The position numbers and the translations under genes were made by a program. The notes beneath the pieces were generated by a model, which saw only the letters and a program-made list of their open reading frames with translations, did no database searches and had not been told where the DNA came from. 25,563 nucleotides of DNA from assembly GCA_035288145.1 (NCBI GenBank), contig DATEAX010000048.1, positions 1 through 25,563 of the forward strand, read 5' to 3'. The stretch comes from DATEAX01 sp035288145 (GTDB lineage: Bacteria > Patescibacteriota > UBA1384 > UBA12157 > JAENIV01). Numbering within the stretch: position 1 is the stretch's first letter; every line of letters begins with the position of its first letter. Positions 1 to 6,477 of the stretch are shown one piece after another.

Positions 1-66
1 CAGCTTGTCGGCAGCGATTTTAGGGATTTTGTGAGGTTAAGAAAAGAGCTGGAATATATAAAATGA
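1..66 (+). CDS. C-terminal end of a possible upstream gene (partial)
   Basis: Frame 1 is open from the left edge to a TGA at 64-66 and encodes about 21 residues rich in Arg, Lys, Glu and Leu, ending in ELEYIK. The charged, helix-like composition looks like a genuine protein C-terminus, and a weak hairpin (GGAGA 67-71 with TCTCC 83-87) follows the stop. There is too little sequence to name a family, and chance is not excluded. Confidence 0.3.
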   Translation, partial: QLVGSDFRDFVRLRKELEYIK

Positions 67-209
67 GGAGACATACGAAATATCTCCCCAATGTTTAGTA
101 ATTATATTTTATCAAAATATGCCTAAGCCGTCAAGACAGAGCTTGCCGGCGACGCATACAAAAATTCCAACGGTTGGATGTGGCAAGAGTCATATTTTCC
201 AATCATAAC

Positions 210-251
210 AAAAGGCCTCTGAAAGATTTTTGTTCCTACAGAGGTCTTTTT
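210..251 (-). terminator. Hairpin terminator of the DUF2795-like gene
   Basis: A 12-bp stem (210-221 with 239-251, one G-U pair) starts three bases after the stop codon of the small minus-strand gene. T-runs lie at both stem ends, so it could stop transcription in either direction. The position directly after the stop makes the minus-strand role the most likely. Confidence 0.7.
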
Positions 252-254
252 GGG

Positions 255-461
255 TCACATCTTTTCCATCAAGACCTTGGTAACTTCCTCGGGATTGGCG
301 TAAGTGTCCTCGGGCAGATTTTCCGTCACAAACTTCCGCTCGTGTTCGGGAACGTGCTCCAAATTGTTGCAGGCAGTTACAATTTCATCGCGGGTGGCCG
401 GCCATTTCACGATATGCTCACGAATGTGAGTCGTCCATTCTTTGGAGATTGTGGTTTCCAT
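255..461 (-). CDS. Small DUF2795-like protein
   Basis: Encodes a 68-residue acidic protein. The run KWPATRDEIVTAC, followed by a short helix and then LPEDTYANPEEV near the end, fits the DUF2795 pattern (a small helical domain with an LPxxxYxxPxEV-like C-terminal motif). DUF2795 has no well-established function, so none is assigned. A longer reading frame begins at a GTG at 470, but that GTG overlaps the Shine-Dalgarno sequence itself (GGAGG at 474-470). The ATG at 461 sits 8 bases after GGAGG and is taken as the start. The gene is a single-gene unit: a near-consensus promoter lies 53-82 bp upstream and a hairpin terminator directly follows the stop. The strong promoter plus good ribosome site suggests abundant expression. 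The family call is moderate; the gene itself is well supported. Confidence 0.75.
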   Translation of the reverse strand: METTISKEWTTHIREHIVKWPATRDEIVTACNNLEHVPEHERKFVTENLPEDTYANPEEVTKVLMEKM

Positions 462-513
462 TTTACTCACCTCCCTCTAGTTACCCCTCTTCGAGAACCG
501 TGAAAGTAATTTA

Positions 514-543
514 ATTATATAACTTGCTATATAACTTTGTCAA
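514..543 (-). promoter_or_regulatory. Near-consensus sigma-70-type promoter for the DUF2795-like gene
   Basis: Reading the minus strand, TTGACA (543-538) is followed after 18 bp by TATAAT (519-514). Both hexamers are perfect. The predicted start near 507 leaves a leader of about 45 bases before the ATG at 461, which contains the GGAGG site. The -35 box abuts the hairpin at 544-575. Confidence 0.8.
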
Positions 544-575
544 GGGGTAAACTAGAACGAAGTTCGGTTTACCCC
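544..575 (-). terminator. Perfect-stem hairpin between rnpB and the next promoter
   Basis: GGGGTAAAC (544-552) pairs with GTTTACCCC (567-575), with an inner GAAC/GTTC stem (555-558 with 562-565). It lies about 25 bases past the rnpB 3' end on the same strand and directly before the downstream TTGACA box. No U-run follows, so it may be a terminator without a tail, a processing barrier for rnpB, or an insulator. The terminator call is an inference. Confidence 0.45.
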
Positions 576-600
576 GCAGACCCCGCATAATTTTAAAAAG

Positions 601-1080
601 CCCTAAGCAATCGATAAGCCAGGTTTTGTCCCCCGCCAATGGCGGGGTGGCGAAAATCTATCTGACGCGTCAGGACTCTTGGACATCGGGCCGAGCAGGC
701 CTAGATGATATTTAGAGCCCGTCTGACTTGCATCGCATAGGGTTTTCACCGCGCCATGTCGCCATGGACACGCGTAAGCTCTTACCTTACGATTTCACCC
801 TTACCCCTCACCTTTCAAGGACTCGATTCTCTTCGAGAATCAATCAGACAAATGTCTGTCCTTGAAGGGTGAGGGGCGGTATGTTTCTGTTGCACTGTCC
901 CTAGGTCACCCTTGGTCGCCTTATGACGACTATGCTGCTCTCTGATGCCTGGACTTTCCTCCCCTCGACTCGTCGCTACGCTCCTCGCTCGGGACAAGCC
1001 CCGGCCAACAAAAATTGGGGTTTACCCTGAGTGAGACGCGCAGCGTCGAATCGAAGGGTATTCGCCTCGATTGCTTAAGG
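601..1080 (-). ncRNA. rnpB: RNase P RNA, bacterial type
   Basis: The RNA subunit of RNase P cleaves 5' leaders from tRNA precursors. The minus strand carries the hallmark blocks: GAGGAAAGTCCAGGC near the 5' side, AGTGCAACAGAAACATACCGCC-type sequence in the middle (split around 870-900), GGTAAGAGC, and ACAAAACCTGGCTTA near the 3' end. The ends are set by a 14-bp P1 helix (1080-1067 with 614-601, one G-U pair). The variable arms are unusual. An 18-bp helix (804-821 with 859-876) carries two apical hairpins (825-841 and 845-858), forming a three-way junction where type A RNAs have P12. A P3-like arm lies at 1024-1059. At about 480 nt it is longer than the usual 350-400 nt. It follows uvrA by 37 bp but has its own promoter. 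There is no CDS here. Confidence 0.93.
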
Positions 1081-1087
1081 CACTCAT

Positions 1088-1116
1088 ATTGTATCTTAAT
1101 TCTGCTTCAATGTCAA
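1088..1116 (-). promoter_or_regulatory. Promoter of rnpB
   Basis: On the minus strand TTGACA (1116-1111) and TACAAT (1093-1088) are separated by 17 bp. The predicted start, 7-8 bases on, falls at about 1080, exactly where the P1 helix of RNase P RNA begins. This supports both the promoter and the RNA 5' end. The -35 box lies just beyond the uvrA stop codon. Confidence 0.85.
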
Positions 1117-1117
1117 C

Positions 1118-3940
1118 TTAAATATCGGAGGTTTTAAGAACTTTTTTGAGATATTGACCGGTATAGGATTTCACAATTTTGGCGATTTTTTCCGGCGTTC
1201 CTTCGGCAACAATTTTCCCGCCTTTATCTCCGCCTTCCGGCCCCAAATCAATCACCCAATCGGCGGATTTAATCACTTCCAAATTATGTTCAATCACCAC
1301 CACAGTGTTGCCTTTTTCGACGAGGGCCTGCAAGACGGACAACAGCCGTTTAATATCTTCAAAGTGCAAACCGGTTGTCGGTTCGTCAAGAATATATAAA
1401 GTCCGGCCGGTATCGTGACGGGAAAGTTCCGCCGCCAGTTTAATCCGTTGGGCCTCTCCGCCGGATAGAGTGTTTGCCGGCTGGCCCAAATGCATATAGC
1501 CCAAACCGACCGACTCCAAGACCTTAAGTTTGTTTTGAATTTCGGAAAAATCTTTAAAAAAGGTAATCGCTTCCTCAACCGTCATTTCCAAAATGTCGGC
1601 GATGGTTTTGCCTCTGAAGGTAATTTCCAAAATTTCTTTATTGTAGCGTTTTCCTTTGCATTCCGGACAGGTGACATAAACATCGGGCAAAAAGTGCATT
1701 TCAATCCGCAAAACGCCGTCGCCCCGGCAGGTTTCGCACCGGCCGCCGCGCAAATTAAAAGAGAATTTTGAAGGATCAAGTTTCTTTGCCACGGCTTCGG
1801 GCAACGAGGCAAAAATGTCCCGAATGTGAATAAATAGATTCGTATAGGTTGTCAGATTTGACCGCGGGGTGCGACCAATGGGCGACTGATCAACGGAAAT
1901 AACCTTATCGAGAAATTTCACCCCAGAAATCCCCCGATGTTTTCCCGCAGGGGTTTTCGCATGATGAAGCTTTGCCGCCAAAGCTTTAGCTAAAATTTCC
2001 AAAATCAAGGTTGATTTCCCGGAACCGGAAACGCCGGTAACACAAATAAAGTTATTGAGAGGGATTTTAACATCAATATTTTTTAAATTAAATTCCGAGG
2101 CCCCCCGAATTATCAATTCTTCTTTAATCTGGGATCGGCGCTTCTTGGGAATCTCAATTTTTCTTTTGCCAGCCAGATATTGACCGGTTAATGAGTAAGG
2201 ATTTTTTTTGATCTTCTCCAGGGTTCCTTCGGCAATGACTTTGCCGCCGTGATCGCCCGCCCCGGGCCCCATATCAACAACCCAATCGGCTTTCTCAATC
2301 GTCAGGGGATCATGCTCGACAATAATCACCGTATTGCCCAATTGCTTTAAAACATCAAACGATTTTAGAAGTTTTTCCTGGTCACGAGGGTGAAGCCCGA
2401 TGGACGGCTCGTCGAGAACATAAACAACCCCCATCAGCCCAGTGCCAAGCTGCGTTGCCAAACGAATCCGCTGGGCTTCCCCGCCGGCCAAGGTTGGCGC
2501 GCTTCTTTCCAAAGTCAGATATCCCAAGCCAACATCAATTAAAAATTTGAGGCGTTCGATGATGCTGGAAATAATTTTTAAAGCAATTATTTTTTCATTT
2601 TCCGAGAGTTTCCCGGCTAAAAGTTCGTTTTCGAAATAGAAAAGAACTTTATCGATGCTCATCGAGGTAATGTCAACAATATTTTTACTGCCGATGGTAA
2701 TGCTTAGAACTTCTTCTCGAAGCCGTTTACCCTTGCAGACCGGGCAGAGTTTTTCAACCATATATTTTTCAATTTCCTGTTTTAGATAGTCGGAATCCGT
2801 CTCTCGATAACGCCGTTCAAGATTCGGAATGACACCTTCAAAACCTCCTTTGGGTAAGCTCGAATTGCGGGAATTATCGCCATATAAAACAATTTGGCGA
2901 ATTTTGCGAGGAAGTTCTCCCACGGGCACATCTAAAGAAAATTTATAACGCGATGCCAGTTCCGACAAAACCCGATTATACCAGCTGGTATGAGAAGTAA
3001 TTCGCGACCAGGGCCGGATGGCGCCTTCGGCTAAAGTGAGCCGCGGATTGGGTAAAACCAAATTCGGCTCAATTTCAAATTTTCGGCCCAGACCTTGGCA
3101 TACCGGACACGCCCCCTGGGGCGAATTAAAGGAAAAAATCTTCGGGTGAAGTTCTTCTAAAACCGTGTGGCGATTCGGACAAGTAAAATACTGGGAATAA
3201 CGTTTTTCTCTCCCCGAATCCTTAACAGACAAGTTCCCCTGACCCAATTTCAAACCTTTCTCAATCATTTTTAAGAGAGTCGCTTTGGGCAAGTCTTCAA
3301 TCCTTACGGCTGATTCAAAAATTATTGCCTCGATTGTATGGAGTTTGGTTTTATCCAAATTTAAAAGCTGGGCCTCTAAAATATCAACGATAATTCCGTC
3401 TAAACGGACTCTGGCGATTTTGAGATCTTTAAGTTGGCTTAAAAGATATTTATGTTCGCCTCTTTGACCTCGGACTTGAGGCGACAGAAAAAGAAGGCTC
3501 TTTCCATGGAATTCTTTTAAAATATCTTCTAAAATGTCTTCGGGAAGCTGCCTTTGAAGAAGCTCGCCGCAGATAGGACAATGGGGATGACCGATGCGGG
3601 CAAAAAGAACTCTCAAATAATCGTAAATTTCCGTCACCGTTCCTACGGTTGACCGGGGGTTTTCCGAGGCCGAGCGCTGATCAATCGAAATTGCCGGCGA
3701 GAGATTTTCTATCCAGTCGAAATCGGGCTTTTCCAAATTGCCAAAAAATTGCCGGGCGTAAGTCGAAAGCGACTCGACATAACGACGCTGGCCCTCGGCA
3801 TAGATGGTATCAAAAGCAAGCGACGACTTGCCGCTACCGGAAAGCCCAGTAATGACGACAATTTTATCGCGGGGAATTTCCAAATTGATATTTTTAAGAT
3901 TGTGCTCGCGAGCCCCATGGATAATAATTTTTTCTTTCAT
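1118..3940 (-). CDS. uvrA: Excinuclease ABC subunit A
   Basis: UvrA is the damage-sensing ATPase of nucleotide excision repair; it dimerises and loads UvrB at lesions. The 940-residue length is normal. It has two ABC modules. The first has Walker A GLSGSGKS (32-39), signature SGGEAQR-like (LAGGEAQRIRLA) and Walker B VLDEPSIGLHP. The second has GVSGSGKST, signature LSGGEAQRIKLA and Walker B ILDEPTTGLH. A zinc module CETCRGDG...CPECKGKR lies in the second half. The insertion-domain zinc site reads CPNRH...CPVC, so one Cys of the common CxxC pair is replaced; a CPNxH form also occurs in actinobacterial UvrA. The start matches the family start and has no Shine-Dalgarno site. A promoter places the transcription start about 5 bases upstream, so the mRNA may be leaderless. 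uvrB and uvrC are not in the window. Confidence 0.97.
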   Translation of the reverse strand: MKEKIIIHGAREHNLKNINLEIPRDKIVVITGLSGSGKSSLAFDTIYAEGQRRYVESLSTYARQFFGNLEKPDFDWIENLSPAISIDQRSASENPRSTVGTVTEIYDYLRVLFARIGHPHCPICGELLQRQLPEDILEDILKEFHGKSLLFLSPQVRGQRGEHKYLLSQLKDLKIARVRLDGIIVDILEAQLLNLDKTKLHTIEAIIFESAVRIEDLPKATLLKMIEKGLKLGQGNLSVKDSGREKRYSQYFTCPNRHTVLEELHPKIFSFNSPQGACPVCQGLGRKFEIEPNLVLPNPRLTLAEGAIRPWSRITSHTSWYNRVLSELASRYKFSLDVPVGELPRKIRQIVLYGDNSRNSSLPKGGFEGVIPNLERRYRETDSDYLKQEIEKYMVEKLCPVCKGKRLREEVLSITIGSKNIVDITSMSIDKVLFYFENELLAGKLSENEKIIALKIISSIIERLKFLIDVGLGYLTLERSAPTLAGGEAQRIRLATQLGTGLMGVVYVLDEPSIGLHPRDQEKLLKSFDVLKQLGNTVIIVEHDPLTIEKADWVVDMGPGAGDHGGKVIAEGTLEKIKKNPYSLTGQYLAGKRKIEIPKKRRSQIKEELIIRGASEFNLKNIDVKIPLNNFICVTGVSGSGKSTLILEILAKALAAKLHHAKTPAGKHRGISGVKFLDKVISVDQSPIGRTPRSNLTTYTNLFIHIRDIFASLPEAVAKKLDPSKFSFNLRGGRCETCRGDGVLRIEMHFLPDVYVTCPECKGKRYNKEILEITFRGKTIADILEMTVEEAITFFKDFSEIQNKLKVLESVGLGYMHLGQPANTLSGGEAQRIKLAAELSRHDTGRTLYILDEPTTGLHFEDIKRLLSVLQALVEKGNTVVVIEHNLEVIKSADWVIDLGPEGGDKGGKIVAEGTPEKIAKIVKSYTGQYLKKVLKTSDI

Positions 3941-3951
3941 ATACTTTTGCT

Positions 3952-3980
3952 ATTTTAGCAAAAAAATAACCTCCTGACAA
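3952..3980 (-). promoter_or_regulatory. Promoter of uvrA, predicted leaderless
   Basis: On the minus strand TTGTCA (3980-3975), a 17-bp spacer and TAAAAT (3957-3952). The -10 box ends 11 bases before the uvrA ATG, so transcription should begin about 5 bases before the start codon. A GGAGG lies inside the spacer but is upstream of the predicted start and could not act on ribosomes. Confidence 0.65.
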
Positions 3981-4008
3981 GACCCAAGCCGGTACCCAGC
4001 GCACCAAT

Positions 4009-4037
4009 TTGACAAAAGCGACAATTTTCCTTAAATT
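4009..4037 (+). promoter_or_regulatory. Promoter of the bactofilin cluster
   Basis: TTGACA (4009-4014) and TAAATT (4032-4037) with a 17-bp spacer. The -35 is perfect and the -10 is a 4 of 6 match. The predicted start near 4044 gives a leader of about 120 bases holding the hairpins described next. It is divergent from the uvrA promoter. Confidence 0.55.
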
Positions 4038-4068
4038 TTAGGAAGAAAGAAAATATAAAAATAGTAAA

Positions 4069-4154
4069 TGCGCCCCGCTTTGCTCTAAAGAGCTTCGAGG
4101 GGGCATCCTTCGCTAACTGCTGGCGCGGCTTGCCAGCCGTAGCTTTAGCGAAGG
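4069..4154 (+). promoter_or_regulatory. Structured leader of the bactofilin gene (inverted repeats)
   Basis: CCTTCGCTAA (4107-4116) pairs perfectly with TTAGCGAAGG (4145-4154), enclosing a second stem GCTGGC (4119-4124) with GCCAGC (4132-4137). A weaker hairpin precedes it (GCTCT 4082-4086 with AGAGC 4089-4093, flanked by GC-rich arms to 4105). The strong stem ends two bases before the GGAGG ribosome site (4157-4161) of the bactofilin gene. No U-run follows, so a simple terminator is unlikely. It may be a cis-acting RNA element or a dispersed palindromic repeat. Confidence 0.5.
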
Positions 4155-4166
4155 CTGGAGGTCAAA

Positions 4167-4586
4167 ATGTTAGGAGACAAACGTCCCACGTCATCGGGTC
4201 AAGGCACGGTCATCGGCGCCAATGTTAAACTTATTGGCACCTTGCAGGACGCCAACGACATTGTCGTCCACGGTCGAATTGAGGGGGAGATAATCTCAAG
4301 TCAGGCAATCAGTATCACAGAGTCATCCTATGTTAAAGGGCCGATTTCCGCCGATTTGGTTACCATTGCCGGCAAAGTCCGCGGGTCCATCACCGCCACC
4401 GGTAAATTGGAAATCCTGCCCACCGGCCGGGTCTACGGCTCAATTACTTCCAAGGATCTTTCCGTTAAATCCGGAGCGATTTTTGTCGGCAAAAGTACCA
4501 TGCCTGAAGGCGAAGAAAAGGAAGAGGAGGAAGTTCCCCAGGAAAAGGAAACACAGAAGGAAGAAACGTCTTATGAAGTAGAATAA
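4167..4586 (+). CDS. Bactofilin family protein
   Basis: Bactofilins (PF04519) are small proteins that polymerise without nucleotides into filaments or patches, often at the membrane, and help set cell shape or position envelope machinery. The 139-residue product has the bactofilin beta-helix core at about 15-105, with the regular hydrophobic/Gly periodicity (TVIGANVKLIGTL, then VHGRIEGEI, KGPISADLV, AGKVRGSI, TGRVYGSI). The last 30 residues form a Glu/Lys-rich tail, likely disordered. The start has a good GGAGG 5 bases upstream. It leads a cluster with a DAGK-like gene 7 bp downstream, and its mRNA leader is strongly structured. Family call is firm; cellular role is inferred from the family. 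Confidence 0.92.
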   Translation: MLGDKRPTSSGQGTVIGANVKLIGTLQDANDIVVHGRIEGEIISSQAISITESSYVKGPISADLVTIAGKVRGSITATGKLEILPTGRVYGSITSKDLSVKSGAIFVGKSTMPEGEEKEEEEVPQEKETQKEETSYEVE

Positions 4587-4593
4587 AACTTCA

Positions 4594-5391
4594 ATGTACT
4601 ATTATATATTTGAACCCTCAAAAGCAAAATTTAGTAAGCGTGAGGATAAAATCAAGGATATTTTGGGCGATCTGGGGATTGCCGGGGAAGCGGTCTCGCC
4701 TTCGGCGGCACGAACGATTGAGGAACTTACCCATCTCGGCGTCGTCAAGGGGTATTCGACGATTGTCGCCTGCGGCTCGGAAATGCTGGTCAATAAAGTG
4801 ATTACCGTCTTGGCCACGGAAAAAATGGCCAAAGAAACGGTTTTGGGGATTATCCCCGATGATTTCAATTCTCTCCTTGCAGAGCGGCTGGGCTTAAAAG
4901 ATATTTTTTCCGCCTGCAATGCTCTAAAATATCGAAAACTTGAAACAATCAATCTTTGCCTGATTGAGCCAAACAAATATTTCCTCACTGAAGCGATTAT
5001 CGAAAGTCCGCGAAATCAAGAAATCTTCTTTTCAGTGGAAAAACTTCAGGGCCGGGCACTGGTTTCTAAAATAACCATTCATCCGGGTTTGGCAATTTCT
5101 TTTTATGACCAAACCCTCGAAGGCAAAACTTCCCAAAAATTTACTCGCTGGCTTTTTGGTCGTAAGGAAAAAGATATTTATTCAAGTTCTTTCTCAACTA
5201 AACGGATTCGCTTTGAATCGGAGGAGGCCAATTTGCCTGTCAAAGTTTCCGGAGAAATCGTCGCCAAAACGCCGGTAACTTTAAGCAATCGCCAAAGGAT
5301 ATTGAAAATTATTGTTGCCCGTGATAGAATCGGGATGAAAGAAAAAAATTCGCCCATAGGCAGAGCCGGAGGAAAGAGATTAAAGAATTAA
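4594..5391 (+). CDS. Diacylglycerol-kinase-like protein with degenerate catalytic motif
   Basis: The 265-residue product resembles the lipid/sphingosine kinase catalytic fold (DAGK_cat): a beta-strand then VACGSEMLVNKVI at 58-70, where active members have GGDGTVNEV, followed by LGIIPDDFNSLLAERLGL at 84-101, matching the LGIIPxGTxNDFA block. The GGDGT nucleotide-binding motif is replaced by ACGSE, so the usual Asp and Gly residues are absent and kinase activity is doubtful. The C-terminal half (about 150-230) is beta-rich, as in the second domain of DAGK-type proteins. No signal peptide is seen. It sits 7 bp after bactofilin and overlaps infC by 13 bp; its 3' end also contains the infC promoter. 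An ATG start without clear Shine-Dalgarno suggests coupling to bactofilin. It may be a structural or regulatory pseudo-kinase. Confidence 0.6.
   Translation: MYYYIFEPSKAKFSKREDKIKDILGDLGIAGEAVSPSAARTIEELTHLGVVKGYSTIVACGSEMLVNKVITVLATEKMAKETVLGIIPDDFNSLLAERLGLKDIFSACNALKYRKLETINLCLIEPNKYFLTEAIIESPRNQEIFFSVEKLQGRALVSKITIHPGLAISFYDQTLEGKTSQKFTRWLFGRKEKDIYSSSFSTKRIRFESEEANLPVKVSGEIVAKTPVTLSNRQRILKIIVARDRIGMKEKNSPIGRAGGKRLKN
5302..5330 (+). promoter_or_regulatory. Internal promoter for infC-rpmI-rplT
   Basis: TTGAAA (5302-5307), a 17-bp spacer and TAGAAT (5325-5330), each one base off consensus, inside the 3' end of the DAGK-like gene. The predicted start near 5337 leaves about 42 bases before the infC start at 5379. 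It would let the translation genes be expressed apart from bactofilin. Confidence 0.65.
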
Positions 5392-5900
5392 AAACCAACG
5401 AAGGAATCAGCGCTCAAAAAGTTTATCTGATAGACCAGGATGGTCAATCCCAAGGGGTCGTAAGTCTCGATCAAGCTTTGTATCTTGCTTACGAAGCCGG
5501 TCTTGATTTGGTTCAAGTCAGCTCCGCTAATCCCCCCGTGACTAAGATAATGGATTATGGCAAATATCGCTACGCTCAAGGGAAACTTGAATCGCGCCAG
5601 AAAGTTAAAAGTAAGGGTCCGGAAATTAAAGAAATTCGCATCAGCTTGAAAATTGACCATCACGATTTGAATGTTAAAGCCATGCTTGCCCAAAGATTTC
5701 TAAAAGACGGGGATAAAGTCAAAGTAGCCGTCAAACTGATCGGTCGGGAAATGATGTTTCAAGAGCGCGTCCGAAAGGTTTTAGAGGATTTCCAGAAGAT
5801 TTCCGGGGGAGAGTTTGAAGGATCAATTGAGAGAATGGGTAGTCGATTTTCAACCATCTTGGTTCCAGCTAAAAATATTCCAGCCGAGAATAAAAAATGA
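5379..5900 (+). CDS. infC: Translation initiation factor IF-3, AUU start
   Basis: IF-3 binds the 30S subunit, keeps it from joining 50S early and checks the start codon-initiator tRNA pairing. The first ATG/GTG/TTG codon in frame (a TTG at 5478) would remove the conserved N-terminal strand. Upstream in frame lies ISAQKVYLIDQDGQSQGVV, which is clear IF-3 N-domain sequence. The only codon with good context is ATT at 5379: GGAGG at 5368-5372, then 6 bases, then ATT. This gives 173 residues, close to the family's usual 170-180. Conserved core: AGLDLVQVS, PPVTKIMDYGKYRY, EIRISLKIDHHDLNVK, and a C-terminal domain to FSTILVPAKN. E. coli infC also starts at AUU, which lets IF-3 repress its own translation; the same control is inferred here. 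It overlaps the previous gene by 13 bp and rpmI by 4 bp. Confidence 0.93.
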   Translation: MKELKTNEGISAQKVYLIDQDGQSQGVVSLDQALYLAYEAGLDLVQVSSANPPVTKIMDYGKYRYAQGKLESRQKVKSKGPEIKEIRISLKIDHHDLNVKAMLAQRFLKDGDKVKVAVKLIGREMMFQERVRKVLEDFQKISGGEFEGSIERMGSRFSTILVPAKNIPAENKK

Positions 5901-6091
5901 AGCAAAAAACCAATAAATCCGCTTTAAAAAGAGTCATCACCACCGGTGGGGGGGAATTAAGACGGAGAAATCTTTCCGCCCAGCATTTGGTTTCAGGAAA
6001 GTCAAAACGAACGTTAAAGAAAAGTAAACAAACTCAAACTTTTGCCAAAGCCGATATGAAAAGAATTAAAAAACTTGTTCCTTTCAGGTAA
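5897..6091 (+). CDS. rpmI: 50S ribosomal protein L35
   Basis: L35 is a small basic protein of the large subunit. The 64-residue product has the family features: a KTNKSALKRV start, a basic Gly-containing turn, and a C-terminal KKLVPF motif. The length is typical. The start overlaps the infC stop in an ATGA, which implies translational coupling, and rplT begins 6 bp after the stop. The infC-rpmI-rplT order is the classic bacterial arrangement. Confidence 0.96.
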   Translation: MKQKTNKSALKRVITTGGGELRRRNLSAQHLVSGKSKRTLKKSKQTQTFAKADMKRIKKLVPFR

Positions 6092-6097
6092 AAATCT

Positions 6098-6445
6098 ATG
6101 TCGAGAGTGAAAAGAGGCACCACCTCTCATCAAAAACATAAAAAACTGCTGGCTCGTACCCGCGGCTTTCGCCACGGACGGAAGAATTTAGTTAAACTTG
6201 CCCGTCAGGCAGATATTAAAGCCGGTCAATATGCCTATCGTGACCGCCGCCGAAAAAAGCGCGATTTTCGCCGGCTTTGGATTTTGCAAATCAATGCCGC
6301 TTGCCGCTTAAATGAGATTAAATACAGTACTTTTATGAACGGTCTAAAAAAAGCCAAGATTGAATTGGACCGTAAAATCTTGGCCGATCTCGCCCAAACC
6401 GAGCCGGAAGAGTTTAAGAAATTGGTTCAAAAAGTAAGGAGTTAA
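6098..6445 (+). CDS. rplT: 50S ribosomal protein L20
   Basis: L20 binds 23S rRNA early in large-subunit assembly. The 115-residue product has the conserved N-terminal SRVKRGTTSHQKHKKLL, the RGFRHGRKN stretch, YAYRDRRRKKRDFRRLWI and a C-terminal helical domain (NEIKYSTFMNGLKKAKIELDRKILADLA). Length is normal. In many bacteria L20 represses this operon through a structure ahead of rpmI; I see no obvious L20-like leader here, where infC, rpmI and rplT are almost contiguous. The only hairpin between this gene and the convergent next gene is a weak TCTGA/TCAGA stem. Confidence 0.97.
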   Translation: MSRVKRGTTSHQKHKKLLARTRGFRHGRKNLVKLARQADIKAGQYAYRDRRRKKRDFRRLWILQINAACRLNEIKYSTFMNGLKKAKIELDRKILADLAQTEPEEFKKLVQKVRS

Positions 6446-6477
6446 ATTAAAGTCTGAAATATAGAATCAGAGCCTAA

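Noticed and set aside
127..225. Short plus-strand frame reading AVKTELAGDAYKNSNGW and on to a TGA
   Set aside because: It has no start codon with ribosome site and overlaps the terminator; probably chance, though the composition looks protein-like.
468..470. GTG start for the DUF2795-like gene (71 residues)
   Set aside because: The GTG overlaps the GGAGG ribosome site; the ATG at 461 is correctly spaced.
174..503. 109-codon plus-strand ORF
   Set aside because: It runs antisense across the DUF2795-like gene, its terminator and part of its leader, with low-complexity content and no ribosome site.
815..997. 60-codon minus-strand ORF
   Set aside because: It lies inside the RNase P RNA and follows its conserved bases.
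5478..5900. infC starting at TTG 5478
   Set aside because: It would remove the conserved N-terminal strand of IF-3; the upstream ATT with GGAGG is better.
6446..6477. Terminator between rplT and the convergent hydrolase gene
   Set aside because: Only a 5-bp stem is present and there is no T-run.
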